Shown: positions 34,505 to 42,941, counted from the first letter of the stretch. The stretch is 64,000 nucleotides of DNA from JAVVHH01 sp965199665 (GCA_965199665.1 OZ241208.1:4092001-4156000); one strand, 5' to 3'. Translations and numbers: made by a program. Notes: a model not told the origin generated them from the letters alone.

Positions 34505-35478
34505 GCGGTGTCTCCGTGGTCGCGGCGGCGGATCAGGTCGGCGCGGGCGATGATCTCGTGGGCGCGGCGGGCATGGGCGAGGTCGACCAGCACGCCGTCG
34601 AGCCCGACCGCGCCGCCGCCGCCGGCCGAGGCGGCGCCCTCGAGCGCGGCCAGCACCTGCTCGGCCCAGGCGACCCGGTCGGCGGGCGGCGAGAAGGCGG
34701 CGTTGGCGGCCTCGAGCTGGGAGGGGTGGATCGCCCACTTGCCTTCGAAGCCGAGGCTGCGGGCGCGGGCGGCGCTGGCGGCGAAGCCGGGGGGGTCGCG
34801 GTAGTCGGTGTAGGGGCCGTCGATCGGACGCAGGCCGTTGGCGCGGCAGGCGTTGACCACGCGCGCCAGGGCGTAGTGCCATTGGTCGTTCCAATGCAGC
34901 TGCCGCGACCCGGTGGCGTCGGCGTCGGTCAGCACGGCGTAGTCCGCGTTGGGACGGCCGAACACGGTGTCGGGCGTGCGCAGGTCGCTGCTGTAGTCGC
35001 CGACGCCGAAGATCATGGCTTCCAGCCGGGGCGAGGCGGCGGCGATGGCATCGGCGGCGACGATGCCGCGCGCGGTCTCGAGCAGGACCTCGATGCCGAT
35101 CGGGCGGTCGCGGCCGGTCTCGAGCTCGACGGCGGCGAGCAGGGCGGCCACGTGCTGCACGTCGAACGCGCTTTCCGCCTTGGGCAGCAGGATCAGGTCG
35201 AGGCGCGGGCAGGCGCGGGCGACGTCCACGATGTCGCGCAGCGCCCACGGCGTGCCGAGCGCGTTGACGCGGACGGCCATCGTGCGCGGGCCCCAGTCGA
35301 GGCTGCCGAGCGCGTCGATCACGTGAGCGCGGGCGGCGTCCTTGGCGGCGGGGGCGACGGCGTCCTCCAGGTCGAGGAAGACGGCGTCGGCGGGGGAGGC
35401 GGCGGCCTTGGCGAAGAAGCGCGGCTGGATGCCGGGCACGGCCAGCTCGCTGCGCTGCAGGCGGGACGGCGGGCTCAC
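34501..35478 (-). CDS. HpcH/HpaI-CitE-like CoA ester lyase
   Basis: A 325-residue TIM-barrel lyase of the malyl/citramalyl/beta-methylmalyl-CoA family. The metal-binding pieces FLDLEDAVAPAAKD and IGIEVLLETARGIV are present, as is the C-terminal GFEGKWAIHPSQLEAAN that shapes the CoA site. It would split a 3-hydroxyacyl-CoA to acetyl- or propionyl-CoA and a 2-oxoacid such as glyoxylate or pyruvate. The start is GTG 35478, 59 bases from the divergent LysR gene, and it leads the operon. Confidence 0.9.
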   Translation of the reverse strand: MSPPSRLQRSELAVPGIQPRFFAKAAASPADAVFLDLEDAVAPAAKDAARAHVIDALGSLDWGPRTMAVRVNALGTPWALRDIVDVARACPRLDLILLPKAESAFDVQHVAALLAAVELETGRDRPIGIEVLLETARGIVAADAIAAASPRLEAMIFGVGDYSSDLRTPDTVFGRPNADYAVLTDADATGSRQLHWNDQWHYALARVVNACRANGLRPIDGPYTDYRDPPGFAASAARARSLGFEGKWAIHPSQLEAANAAFSPPADRVAWAEQVLAALEGAASAGGGGAVGLDGVLVDLAHARRAHEIIARADLIRRRDHGDTA

Positions 35479-35537
35479 CGGGAGAGGCCCGGGCCGCAGG
35501 GGTTGCCGCGGTGGGGGGTGGGGCTCATCGTCGGGCG

Positions 35538-36440
35538 GTGAACGTCAACTTGAATTTGTTGCAGACCTTCATCGAGGTGGCGGAGCTCGGCAGTTTCCGC
35601 CGGGCGGGCGACGCGATCGGGCGGACGCAGTCGGCGGTCAGCATGCAGATCGGGCAGCTGGAATCCCAGCTCGGCGCCAAGCTGTTCGAGCGCACGACCC
35701 GGCGGGTGCGGTTGACGGCCGAAGGCGAGGCGCTGCTGGCGGACGTGCGTTCGGCGATGGCCGATCTGGCGGCCGGGCTGCGGCTGGCGAGCGGGGCGGG
35801 GCGGCAGCGCGGCCGGGTCGCGGTGGCGTGCGCGCCGAGCGTCGCCGGTAGCCGGCTGCCGGCGGTGATGGCGGCGTTCCAGCAGGCATTCCCCGAGGCG
35901 AGCGCGCAGTTGCGGGAGCTGGCGCTCGCCGGGATCGTGGACAGCGTGCGGATGCAGGACGTGGATTTCGGGGTCGGGCCGCCGCCGGGCTCGCCGAACG
36001 GGCTGAGCTTCGACCCGATCGCGACCGATCCGATCTGCGCGCTGTTCCCGCCGGGGGCGCTGCCCGTGGCCGAAGGCGGGGAGGCCGGCATCCTGCTGGA
36101 GAGCCTGCGGGACCAGACGGTGGTGCTGATGGGCGGGCTGCGCCCGGTGATCGAGGAAGCGTGCCGGGCGGGCGGGGTGACGCTCTCGGTGCGCTACGAG
36201 GCGCAGCAGGTGCTCACCGTGCTGGGGCTGGTGCGGGCGGGGCTGGGCGTGGCCGTGGTGCCGCAGATCGCGGTGCCGGACGGCGCGCGGGAGGGGTTGT
36301 GCCTCCTGCCGATCCTGCAGCCGCGGCTGGAGCGGGAGATCGGGATCATCACGCAGCGGGGCCGGCGCGCGACGCCGCTGGCGCTGGCGCTGATCCGGCT
36401 GCTGCGCAGCCACCTCCAGGCGGCGCCCGCTCACGCCTGA
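35538..36440 (+). CDS. LysR-type transcriptional regulator
   Basis: A 300-residue activator or repressor with an N-terminal winged helix (LNLLQTFIEVAELGSFRRAG, QSAVSMQIGQLE) and a periplasmic-binding-like effector domain from about residue 85. The GTG at 35538 is chosen because the helix starts immediately after it. It is divergent from the lyase/CoA-transferase/monooxygenase operon with only 59 bases between starts, the standard layout for a LysR protein controlling the divergent genes in response to a pathway acid. Confidence 0.93.
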   Translation: MNVNLNLLQTFIEVAELGSFRRAGDAIGRTQSAVSMQIGQLESQLGAKLFERTTRRVRLTAEGEALLADVRSAMADLAAGLRLASGAGRQRGRVAVACAPSVAGSRLPAVMAAFQQAFPEASAQLRELALAGIVDSVRMQDVDFGVGPPPGSPNGLSFDPIATDPICALFPPGALPVAEGGEAGILLESLRDQTVVLMGGLRPVIEEACRAGGVTLSVRYEAQQVLTVLGLVRAGLGVAVVPQIAVPDGAREGLCLLPILQPRLEREIGIITQRGRRATPLALALIRLLRSHLQAAPAHA

Positions 36441-36461
36441 CGCCCCGCTCACGCCTGACGC
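36426..36461. repeat. 18-bp perfect tandem duplication at convergent gene ends
   Basis: CCCGCTCACGCCTGACGC occurs at 36426-36443 and again at 36444-36461. The first copy contains the LysR stop (TGA 36438-36440) and the second the stop of the opposing MFS gene (minus TGA 36449-36451). A single short duplication therefore shaped the boundary between the two convergent genes. Confidence 0.92.
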
Positions 36462-37831
36462 CCGGCCGCGCGCAACCGCAGGCCGCCGTCGTTCTCCGGG
36501 CGAAGCTCCTCCAGGGTGCGGTTGCGGGTCTCGATGCCGAACACCGCGACGATCAGGGCGGTCAGGACGAGGATGCCGGCCAGGGTGACGACGACGCCGG
36601 CGATGCCGAAGCCCTCGAACAGGCCCACCACGGCGTAGGGCATGGCGATGGAGACGACGCGGCCGGCCGTGTTGCAGACGCCGGCGCCGCGCATGCGCAG
36701 CTCGGTGGGGAACAACTCGGAGACGTAGGTGGCCCAGCCCGCGCCGATGGTGACGCCCATGAAGAAGGTGAGGCCGAGGCCGACGGCGACGACCGCGGCC
36801 GGGCTGCCGGCGGCCGGATAGATCAGGCCCAGCCCGGCGGTGGCCAGGGTGCAGACGATCAGGGTTGGCTTGCGGCCGAAGCGCTCGGCCAGCCACATGG
36901 CCGAGGCGTTGCCGAGCGGGCTGCCGAAGGTCATGGCGGCGGTGAAGGCGAGCGAGGTGCGGACGTCCAGCCCCTGCTTGACGAAGAAGGTGGGCAGCCA
37001 GCCCACGAAGCCGTAGAGCGCGGCGCTGACGCCGATGACGATGCTGCTGCCGACCAGGACGCGGGTGAGCAGCACGCGGGTGAGCAGGTCGGAGAAGGGG
37101 CGGTGCGCCGCGACGACGGGGGGCACGAGGGCGGCCGGGGGGAGCGGGCCGGTGCGCGCGGCCTCCGCTTCGATGCGGTTCAGCGTGGCCTCGGCCTCGT
37201 CGAAGCGGCCCTGGCTTTCCAGCCAGCGGGGCGATTCCGGCATGTTGCGGCGCAGGAGCCAGACCGTCAGCGAGCCGATGCCGACGATGCCGAACATCCA
37301 GCGCCAGCCGAAATTGGGGATGACCCAGACCGCCACCGCGTTGCAGACGAAGAGGGCGGAGTTGGTGATGATGGCCAGGCCGCCGGCCCAGCGGCTGCGC
37401 TGGTTGGGCGGCATGAACTCGCCGATCATGACGTAGCCGCAGACCACTTCGGCGCCGATGCCGACGCCCATGACGAGCCGGGCGGCGATCAGCCAGTCGA
37501 TGCTGGGGGCGAGGGCGCCGGCGAGGGAGGCGAGCCCGAACACGAGCAGGTTGACCTGGTAGGAGAGGCGGCGGCCGAGCTTGTCGCCCATGGTGCCGGC
37601 GAGCAGGGCGCCGATCGTCATGCCGACGAAGGTGGCCGAGATGAAGTGGGCGTTGTGGGCGAGGTCGGAGTAGCCGCTCTTGGTCATGTCGCCGAGGACG
37701 CTGGCGGCGAGATAGCTGTCGAAGCCATCGAAGAACATGCCGGCGCCGACCACGGCGAACAGGCGCCAATGGAATCGGCCCACGGGGATCCGGTCGAGCC
37801 GGCCTGCTGCGTTGACGCCTCGGGTGCTCAC
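36449..37831 (-). CDS. MFS acid transporter (sugar/aromatic-acid-proton symporter type)
   Basis: A 460-residue twelve-span uptake permease of the SP/AAHS-like group. It shows MFFDGFDSYLAASVLGDMTK at span 1, motif A as GTMGDKLGRRLSY, SPRWLESQGRFDEAE after span 6, and a second motif A as WLAERFGRKPTL. The GTG at 37831 follows GGAG at good spacing and is preferred over upstream in-frame starts. Its position between LysR and a GarR-like dehydrogenase suggests it brings in the organic acid consumed by the neighbouring CoA pathway. The loop between halves contains a 15-bp in-frame duplication. Confidence 0.9.
   Translation of the reverse strand: MSTRGVNAAGRLDRIPVGRFHWRLFAVVGAGMFFDGFDSYLAASVLGDMTKSGYSDLAHNAHFISATFVGMTIGALLAGTMGDKLGRRLSYQVNLLVFGLASLAGALAPSIDWLIAARLVMGVGIGAEVVCGYVMIGEFMPPNQRSRWAGGLAIITNSALFVCNAVAVWVIPNFGWRWMFGIVGIGSLTVWLLRRNMPESPRWLESQGRFDEAEATLNRIEAEAARTGPLPPAALVPPVVAAHRPFSDLLTRVLLTRVLVGSSIVIGVSAALYGFVGWLPTFFVKQGLDVRTSLAFTAAMTFGSPLGNASAMWLAERFGRKPTLIVCTLATAGLGLIYPAAGSPAAVVAVGLGLTFFMGVTIGAGWATYVSELFPTELRMRGAGVCNTAGRVVSIAMPYAVVGLFEGFGIAGVVVTLAGILVLTALIVAVFGIETRNRTLEELRPENDGGLRLRAAGRQA
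37059..37088. repeat. 15-bp in-frame tandem duplication inside the MFS gene
   Basis: ACGCGGGTGAGCAGC (37059-37073) is followed directly by ACGCGGGTGAGCAGG (37074-37088). It encodes LLTRV twice on the minus strand, just before a membrane span, and leaves the frame intact. Confidence 0.85.
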
Positions 37832-37914
37832 GAGCTGTCTCCTCCCACGATACGGTTGATGCCGTCGTTGCGGGCGAGAGGAGCCGGGCGGGCCCGTGGC
37901 GTCCAATGCAAAAG

Positions 37915-37932
37915 GCTGACCGATCCGTCAGC
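37915..37932 (-). terminator. Intrinsic terminator after the GarR-like gene
   Basis: On the minus strand GCTGAC, loop GGATCG, GTCAGC is followed directly by CTTTTGC. A 6-bp stem with a short T-run fits Rho-independent termination of the amidohydrolase-garR transcript. A second G+C hairpin (GCCCGC, 5-base loop, GCGGGC) lies at 37952-37968, closer to the stop codon. Confidence 0.6.
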
Positions 37933-37983
37933 GTCCTTGATCAATCGCGGCGCCCGCGGCCTGCGGGCACGGCCCCGCCCGGT

Positions 37984-38850
37984 TCAGGTCGGGGTGGGCT
38001 CGCCGGTCTCGAGGGCCTGGATGAGGCCGGAATGGTCCCAGGCGCGGCCGCCCATGGCGATGCAGGCGTCGAACAAGGCCTGGGCGTTGGCGGTGCCGGG
38101 CAGGTGGAGGCCCAGGTCGCGGGCGCCGTCCAGCGCGAGGCCGAGATCCTTGCGGTGCAGCTCGATGCGGAAGCCCGGGTCGAAGCTGCGGTCGATCATG
38201 CGCTGGCCATGCAGCTCGAGGATGCGGGAGGTGGCCAGGCCGCCGGTGAGGGCCTGGCGGACGCGGGCCGGGTCGGCGCCGGCGCGCTGGGCGAACAGCA
38301 GGCCTTCGGCGACGGCCTCGATGGTGAGGGCGACGATGATCTGGTTGGCGACCTTGGCGGTCTGGCCGGCGCCGACCTCGCCGATGCGGGTGATGTTCTT
38401 GCCCATGGCCTCGAAGAGCGGGCGCATGCGCTCGAACAGGGCTTCCTCGCCGCCGACCATGATCGTGAGGCTCGCGGCCGCGGCGCCGACCTGGCCGCCG
38501 GAGACCGGCGCGTCGAGGTAGCCGGCGCCGGTTTCGGCGACCCGGCGGGCGAAGTCGCGGGTGGCGATGGGTGAGATCGAGCTCATGTCGATCACCGTCT
38601 TGCCGGGGGCGAGCGCGGCGGCGACGCCGGCGTCACCGAACAGCACGCGTTCCACGTCCGGCGTGTCGGGGACCATGACGATGATCACCTCGGCTGCCGC
38701 GGCCACCGCGCCGGGCGTGTCGCACGGGGTGCCGGCCATGCCGGCGGGGACGCCGCTGCGGCTGTGCAGAAACAGGTCGTGCCCGGCCTGGGCGAGGTGC
38801 CCGGCCATGGGGCGGCCCATGATGCCGAGTCCGATGAAGCCGATCTTCAA
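37984..38850 (-). CDS. GarR/GlxR-like 2-hydroxyacid (tartronate semialdehyde reductase-type) dehydrogenase
   Basis: A 288-residue beta-hydroxyacid dehydrogenase. The Rossmann loop GFIGLGIMGRPMAGHLAQAG is at 4-23, the substrate motif DAPVSGGQVGA near 113-123, and the catalytic lysine in GAGQTAKVANQII near 165. The reaction would be NAD(P)-linked interconversion of a 3-oxo and a 3-hydroxy acid such as tartronate semialdehyde and glycerate, or 3-hydroxyisobutyrate. The start is TTG 38850 behind AGGAG. It follows the amidohydrolase after 12 bases, so they share a transcript. Confidence 0.88.
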   Translation of the reverse strand: MKIGFIGLGIMGRPMAGHLAQAGHDLFLHSRSGVPAGMAGTPCDTPGAVAAAAEVIIVMVPDTPDVERVLFGDAGVAAALAPGKTVIDMSSISPIATRDFARRVAETGAGYLDAPVSGGQVGAAAASLTIMVGGEEALFERMRPLFEAMGKNITRIGEVGAGQTAKVANQIIVALTIEAVAEGLLFAQRAGADPARVRQALTGGLATSRILELHGQRMIDRSFDPGFRIELHRKDLGLALDGARDLGLHLPGTANAQALFDACIAMGGRAWDHSGLIQALETGEPTPT

Positions 38851-38862
38851 GGCGATGGTCTC

Positions 38863-40065
38863 CTAGCTGCTGACGATGCGGCGGGCGGCTTCGTGCAGCA
38901 CCCGGAAGCCCATCGCGAGGTCGTCGTCGCTCGTGTTCTCGGTCCAGTGATGGCTGATGCCGCCGATGGAGGGGACGAACAGCATGGCGCTGGGCAGCTT
39001 GCGGGACAGGTATTGCGCGTCGTGCCCGGCGCCGGACGGCATGTAGCGCCATTTGTCGGGGGCGAGCAGCTCGGCGGCCCCGGCCAGGGCGGATTGGAGG
39101 CCCTCGTCGCAGATGGCGGGGCGGGACTGGCTCATCACCTCCAGCGTGGCGCGGCAGCGTTCGCGGCGGTTGCTTTCCCCCACGGCGCGGCGGAGCAGGC
39201 CGTCGAGCCGGACCAGCACGTCCGTCGAGATATCGCGGAACTGGAACAGGATTTCGGCGCGGCCGGGGATGATGGACGGGGCGCCGGGCGAGAGGGTGAT
39301 GCGGCCGCAGGTCCAGACGGTGCGGGGGCCGACATGCTTGGGGAACTCGGCGTCGATCCAGGCGAGCAGGCGTACGGCGGCCAGCCCGGCATCGCGCCGC
39401 TCCGCCATGGTGGTGCCGCCGGCATGGTCCTGCTGGCCTTCCACGACGATCTTGTATTGCCAGATGGCGACGATGCCGGTGACGACGCCGACCCGCTCGT
39501 CGGCCTCCTCCAGCTCGGTGCCCTGCTCGATGTGCATCTCGAGGAAGCCGCGATAGCGGTCCTCCTCCAGCGCCAGGCGGGGCTCGTCGGCCAGGCCCGC
39601 CTCGGCCAGGGCGTCGCGCAGCGGCTTGCCGTCGTAGCGGTTCCGCAGGGTGTCGATCTCGGTCTCCTCCAGGAGGCCGACGAAGGAGCGGGAGCCCAGA
39701 AAGGCGCCGTAATGGCCTTCCTCGTCGGCAAAGGCGATCGGGTCGACCGGCAGGCCGGCGCGGGCCAGATGCAGCGCGGAGACGACGCCCAGCGCGCCGT
39801 CGAGCCAGCCGGCCTCGTTCTGGCTCTCGATGTGGCTGCCGGCGAGCAGGATCTTGCCGGCGGCCCGGTTGCGGCCGAGCACGTTGCCGATGCCGTCCAT
39901 CGTCGCGTCCAGTCCGGCGGCCTGCATCTGCGTCAGCAGCCAGTGGCGGCTCTGCATGTCGACGGCCGAATAGGTCGGCCGGTGCACGCCGGTACGAAAG
40001 GCACCGATTTGGCGCAAGGCATACAAGTCGGATAGAAAGGCGTCCGTATCTGGCTTGTTCTGCAT
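38863..40065 (-). CDS. M20 Zn-dependent amidohydrolase (allantoate/N-carbamoyl-amino acid hydrolase-like)
   Basis: A 400-residue metallo-amidohydrolase of the hydantoinase/carbamoylase family. Metal motifs are GSHIESQNEAGWLDGALG, FADEEGHYGAFLGSRSF and EMHIEQG. The family usually has His-Leu-Asp in the first; this protein has His-Ile-Glu. It would release ammonia and carbon dioxide from an N-carbamoyl or ureido acid. Start ATG 40065 is preferred over upstream frames that lack family similarity. It is divergent from hemB across 76 bases and heads a two-gene operon with the GarR-like dehydrogenase, consistent with ureidoglycolate- or glyoxylate-linked metabolism. Confidence 0.88.
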   Translation of the reverse strand: MQNKPDTDAFLSDLYALRQIGAFRTGVHRPTYSAVDMQSRHWLLTQMQAAGLDATMDGIGNVLGRNRAAGKILLAGSHIESQNEAGWLDGALGVVSALHLARAGLPVDPIAFADEEGHYGAFLGSRSFVGLLEETEIDTLRNRYDGKPLRDALAEAGLADEPRLALEEDRYRGFLEMHIEQGTELEEADERVGVVTGIVAIWQYKIVVEGQQDHAGGTTMAERRDAGLAAVRLLAWIDAEFPKHVGPRTVWTCGRITLSPGAPSIIPGRAEILFQFRDISTDVLVRLDGLLRRAVGESNRRERCRATLEVMSQSRPAICDEGLQSALAGAAELLAPDKWRYMPSGAGHDAQYLSRKLPSAMLFVPSIGGISHHWTENTSDDDLAMGFRVLHEAARRIVSS

Positions 40066-40141
40066 CGGCACTAGACTGCAGGGGCGCGGCGCGGTTCGCA
40101 AGCCAGCAACGGTCAACGAAAACGATTGGCGAGGGTGGGGC

Positions 40142-41149
40142 ATGAGGCAGGTCGAATTGGGCGCGTCGCCGCTGTCATTGACGGCCGGACCGTCCCGGTT
40201 GCGGCGGTTGCGGCGGACGCCGGCGCTGCGCAGCCTGGTGCGCGAGAACAGCGTCGGGGCCACCGACCTGATCCTCCCGATCTTCGTGGACGAGACCACC
40301 GACGAGGCGTTGCCGATCGCGGCGATGCCGGGCGTGTCGCGGGTGCCGCTCCGGGGTATGGAGCGCGAGGTGGAGGCGATCGCGCGGGACGGGGTGCGGG
40401 CGCTGCTGCTGTTCGGCGTGGCCGCGCACAAGGATGCCACCGGCAGCGACACGTTGCGGGCGGACGGGCTGATGGCGCGCATGGTGCGCGCGGCCAAGGC
40501 GGCGGCGCCGGAGCTGGTGGTGATCACGGATAACTGCTTCTGCGAGTACACCGATCACGGGCATTGCGGCGTGCTGCTGCCGGACGGGCACGTGCACAAC
40601 GACCGCACGGTGGAGAATCTCGGCCGGCAGGCGGTGGTCGCCGCGGAGGCAGGGGCGGACATGGTGGCGCCATCGGCGATGATGGACGGTCAGATCGCCG
40701 GGATGCGGCTGGCGCTGGACCGGGCCGGGTTCGAGCACCTGCCGATCATGAGCTATTCCAGCAAGTTCGCGTCCTGCTTCTATGGGCCGTTCCGGGCCGC
40801 GGCGGGGTGCGACCTCCAGGGCGACCGGATGACCTATCAGGCCGACCCGATGAACGGTCGCGAGGCGCTGCGGGAAAGCGCGATCGACGAGGCGGAAGGG
40901 GCGGACCTGCTGATGGTCAAGCCCGGCATGCCGTATCTCGACGTGTTGGCGCGGGTACGGGACCAGACGTCCCTGCCGCTGGGCGTGTACCAGACCAGCG
41001 GGGAGTACGCGATGATCAAGTTCGCCGCCATGGCGGGCGCGCTGGACGAGCAGCGGGCCGTGCGCGAGGCGCTGGGCGCGTTCAAGCGGGCGGGGGCGGA
41101 CCTGATCATGAGCTACTTCGCCCGCCAGGTGCTGCGCGAGGGGATTTGA
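40142..41149 (+). CDS. hemB: Delta-aminolevulinic acid dehydratase (porphobilinogen synthase)
   Basis: This 335-residue enzyme condenses two 5-aminolevulinate molecules into porphobilinogen for haem and other tetrapyrroles. Schiff-base lysines are K208 (SYSSKFASCFYGPFR) and K260 (LLMVKPGMPYLD). A Cys cluster in DNCFCEYTDHGHCG (C132, C134, C142) indicates a zinc-binding active site rather than the Asp-rich Mg type. The ATG at 40142 follows a G-rich leader. An open frame extends upstream to 40055 without family similarity. Confidence 0.96.
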   Translation: MRQVELGASPLSLTAGPSRLRRLRRTPALRSLVRENSVGATDLILPIFVDETTDEALPIAAMPGVSRVPLRGMEREVEAIARDGVRALLLFGVAAHKDATGSDTLRADGLMARMVRAAKAAAPELVVITDNCFCEYTDHGHCGVLLPDGHVHNDRTVENLGRQAVVAAEAGADMVAPSAMMDGQIAGMRLALDRAGFEHLPIMSYSSKFASCFYGPFRAAAGCDLQGDRMTYQADPMNGREALRESAIDEAEGADLLMVKPGMPYLDVLARVRDQTSLPLGVYQTSGEYAMIKFAAMAGALDEQRAVREALGAFKRAGADLIMSYFARQVLREGI

Positions 41150-41180
41150 TCCCGTCGGCGCCGCGACGCCGACGGCCGCG

Positions 41181-41840
41181 GTGACGGGAGTCGTCATCGG
41201 CGCGTCCGGCGGGATCGGGGCGGCGCTGGCGGCGGCGATGGGGCCGGACACGGTCCGGCTGGGGCGGCGCACGGCCCCGTCGCTCGACCTGCTGGACGAG
41301 GCGAGCATCGCGGCGGCGGCCGCCCATTGCGGCGACGGGCTGCGACTGGTGATCGACGCGACGGGTTGGCTGCACGACGACCGGTTCGGGCCAGAGAAGA
41401 GCTGGCGCGAGATCGACCCGGCGCATCTGGCGCAGGCCTTTGCGCTGAACGCGACCGGGCCGGCGCTGCTGATGAAGCATTTCCTGCCGCGGCTGGCACG
41501 GGACGGGCGGGCGGTGTTCGCCACCCTGTCGGCGCGGGTGGGCAGCATCGGGGACAACCGGCTGGGCGGCTGGTACGCCTACCGGGCGAGCAAGGCGGCG
41601 TTGAACCAGCTGGTGCGGACGGCCGCGATCGAGCTGCGGCGGACGCGGCCGGCGGCGCTGTGCGTCGCGCTGCACCCGGGCACGGTGGATACCGGCTTGT
41701 CCGGGCCGTTCGCCAAGTCGGGGCTGGACGTGGTGGGGCCGGAGGTGGCGGCGGCGCGGCTGCTCGGGGTGTTGGCCGGGCTGGAGGCGGGGCGGAGCGG
41801 CACGCTGGTGGACCAGAACGGGGAAACGGTGCCGTTCTGA
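41181..41840 (+). CDS. Short-chain dehydrogenase/reductase (C-factor-like)
   Basis: A 219-residue Rossmann-fold oxidoreductase. The cofactor loop VIGASGGIG is at residues 4-12, the catalytic Ser is in ATLSARVGSIGDN, and the YXXXK pair is in WYAYRASKAALNQL. The pattern resembles CsgA/C-factor-type SDRs, short and with NVDTGL-like HPGTVDTGLSGPF near the end. The start is GTG 41181, 31 bases after hemB. The substrate is unknown. Confidence 0.9.
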   Translation: MTGVVIGASGGIGAALAAAMGPDTVRLGRRTAPSLDLLDEASIAAAAAHCGDGLRLVIDATGWLHDDRFGPEKSWREIDPAHLAQAFALNATGPALLMKHFLPRLARDGRAVFATLSARVGSIGDNRLGGWYAYRASKAALNQLVRTAAIELRRTRPAALCVALHPGTVDTGLSGPFAKSGLDVVGPEVAAARLLGVLAGLEAGRSGTLVDQNGETVPF

Positions 41841-41850
41841 GCGCGGGAGC

Positions 41851-42351
41851 CTAGGCGGCGGGCTCCACCGTGATGGCGGACAGGCCGGCGGCGAGCAGGG
41901 CCAGGAGGTCTGGCATGGCGAGCGCGATGCAGCCTTCGGTGGGCGCCCAATCGGGGCGGGCGACGTGCAGGAAGATGGCGCTGCCTTCGTTGCGGCGGAC
42001 CGGGGCGTCGTTCCAGCCGAGCACGCCGATGACGTCGTAGAGCGGATCGGGGCGCCAGAGCGTCTCGTGCCGGGCCGGGAAGGGCAGGCGGACGAGGGTG
42101 TTGTAGGCGCGGTCGGCCGGGTCGTCGCACCAGCCATCGTGCGGGGCGAGCGGCATGACCGGGACGGCGCAGCGCGGGCGGGCAACCCGGTCGGCGCGGT
42201 AGAGCACACGGCGGAGCGGCAGGGTGCCGATCGGGGTGGCGCCGTCGCCCTCCTGCTTGTGGGGCGCGCGGCCGCCGGCGCCGATCGCGGCGCGGCACTG
42301 CAGCGGGCCCAGGCGGAGCAGGCCGTCGGCCGAGAGGACGGCTTGCGTCAC
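41851..42351 (-). CDS. L,D-transpeptidase (YkuD) family protein
   Basis: A 166-residue YkuD-domain protein. The catalytic motif spans H129 (IFLHVARPDW) to C141 in TEGCIALAM, the usual HX-S/T-X-G-C pattern. Members cross-link peptidoglycan stems or attach lipoproteins. No signal peptide or membrane anchor is apparent from the GTG start at 42351, which is unusual for an enzyme acting outside the membrane. Either secretion uses an unrecognised route or the start is elsewhere. It converges on the SDR gene and lies 10 bases from the hypothetical gene upstream. Confidence 0.83.
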   Translation of the reverse strand: MTQAVLSADGLLRLGPLQCRAAIGAGGRAPHKQEGDGATPIGTLPLRRVLYRADRVARPRCAVPVMPLAPHDGWCDDPADRAYNTLVRLPFPARHETLWRPDPLYDVIGVLGWNDAPVRRNEGSAIFLHVARPDWAPTEGCIALAMPDLLALLAAGLSAITVEPAA

Positions 42352-42361
42352 GCCGGCTCGG

Positions 42362-42913
42362 TCAAGCGAGGCCCTTCTCCACCGCCTGGGTCCGCTCCCA
42401 CTCCGCCGCGGCGTTGCGGTAGGCGGCGGCGCCGTTCTGCACGATCGCGGTGTTGGGCGGGCCGTCGCCGACCGCGCCGGGGGTGGGGCCGCCGAGGAAA
42501 TCGGGCGTCGTGGTGGCCAGGGTGGTGTAGGCGTCGCCGGAGATCGAGCCGGGCGAAACGGGCTCGACGCCCGCTTCCGAGCCGGTCTGCGCCATGCCGG
42601 CGGGGGTCGCGGGGCGCGACAGGTCGGGGCCCATGCGCAACAGCTCCTCGACGAGGCCCATGAAGGCGGCGCCGATCATGCCCAGCGGTCCGCCGACCAC
42701 GCCGGCGCCGGCCACGCGCAGGGGCGCGGGGATGGTGTCGCCCGTGGCTGCCCGGTAAATCATGCCCACCACCGGCACATGTTGCAGGGGGTTGAGCGCC
42801 TTGAGCGCGTCCTTGCCGGTGATCTCGATGGCGCCGGGGAGCGAATAATCGGGCGCGCTCTCCGATCCGGTGATGGCGGCGAAGTTCGGGGACGGGATCG
42901 AGGAGATCGTCAT
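42362..42913 (-). CDS. Conserved hypothetical protein with a Gly-rich hydrophobic core
   Basis: A 183-residue protein of unknown function. It has one strongly hydrophobic glycine-rich stretch (about 66-90, LRVAGAGVVGGPLGMIGAAF) that could form a helical hairpin or a glycine-zipper membrane insertion. Low-complexity Pro/Gly/Thr-rich flanks follow. There is no signal peptide. It lies between ribA (28 bases upstream) and an L,D-transpeptidase (10 bases downstream) on the same strand, so all three may be co-transcribed. A link to envelope or cell-wall work is only positional. Confidence 0.7.
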   Translation of the reverse strand: MTISSIPSPNFAAITGSESAPDYSLPGAIEITGKDALKALNPLQHVPVVGMIYRAATGDTIPAPLRVAGAGVVGGPLGMIGAAFMGLVEELLRMGPDLSRPATPAGMAQTGSEAGVEPVSPGSISGDAYTTLATTTPDFLGGPTPGAVGDGPPNTAIVQNGAAAYRNAAAEWERTQAVEKGLA

Positions 42914-42941
42914 GCCCTCCGGTCTCGCAAACCGCATGCCA

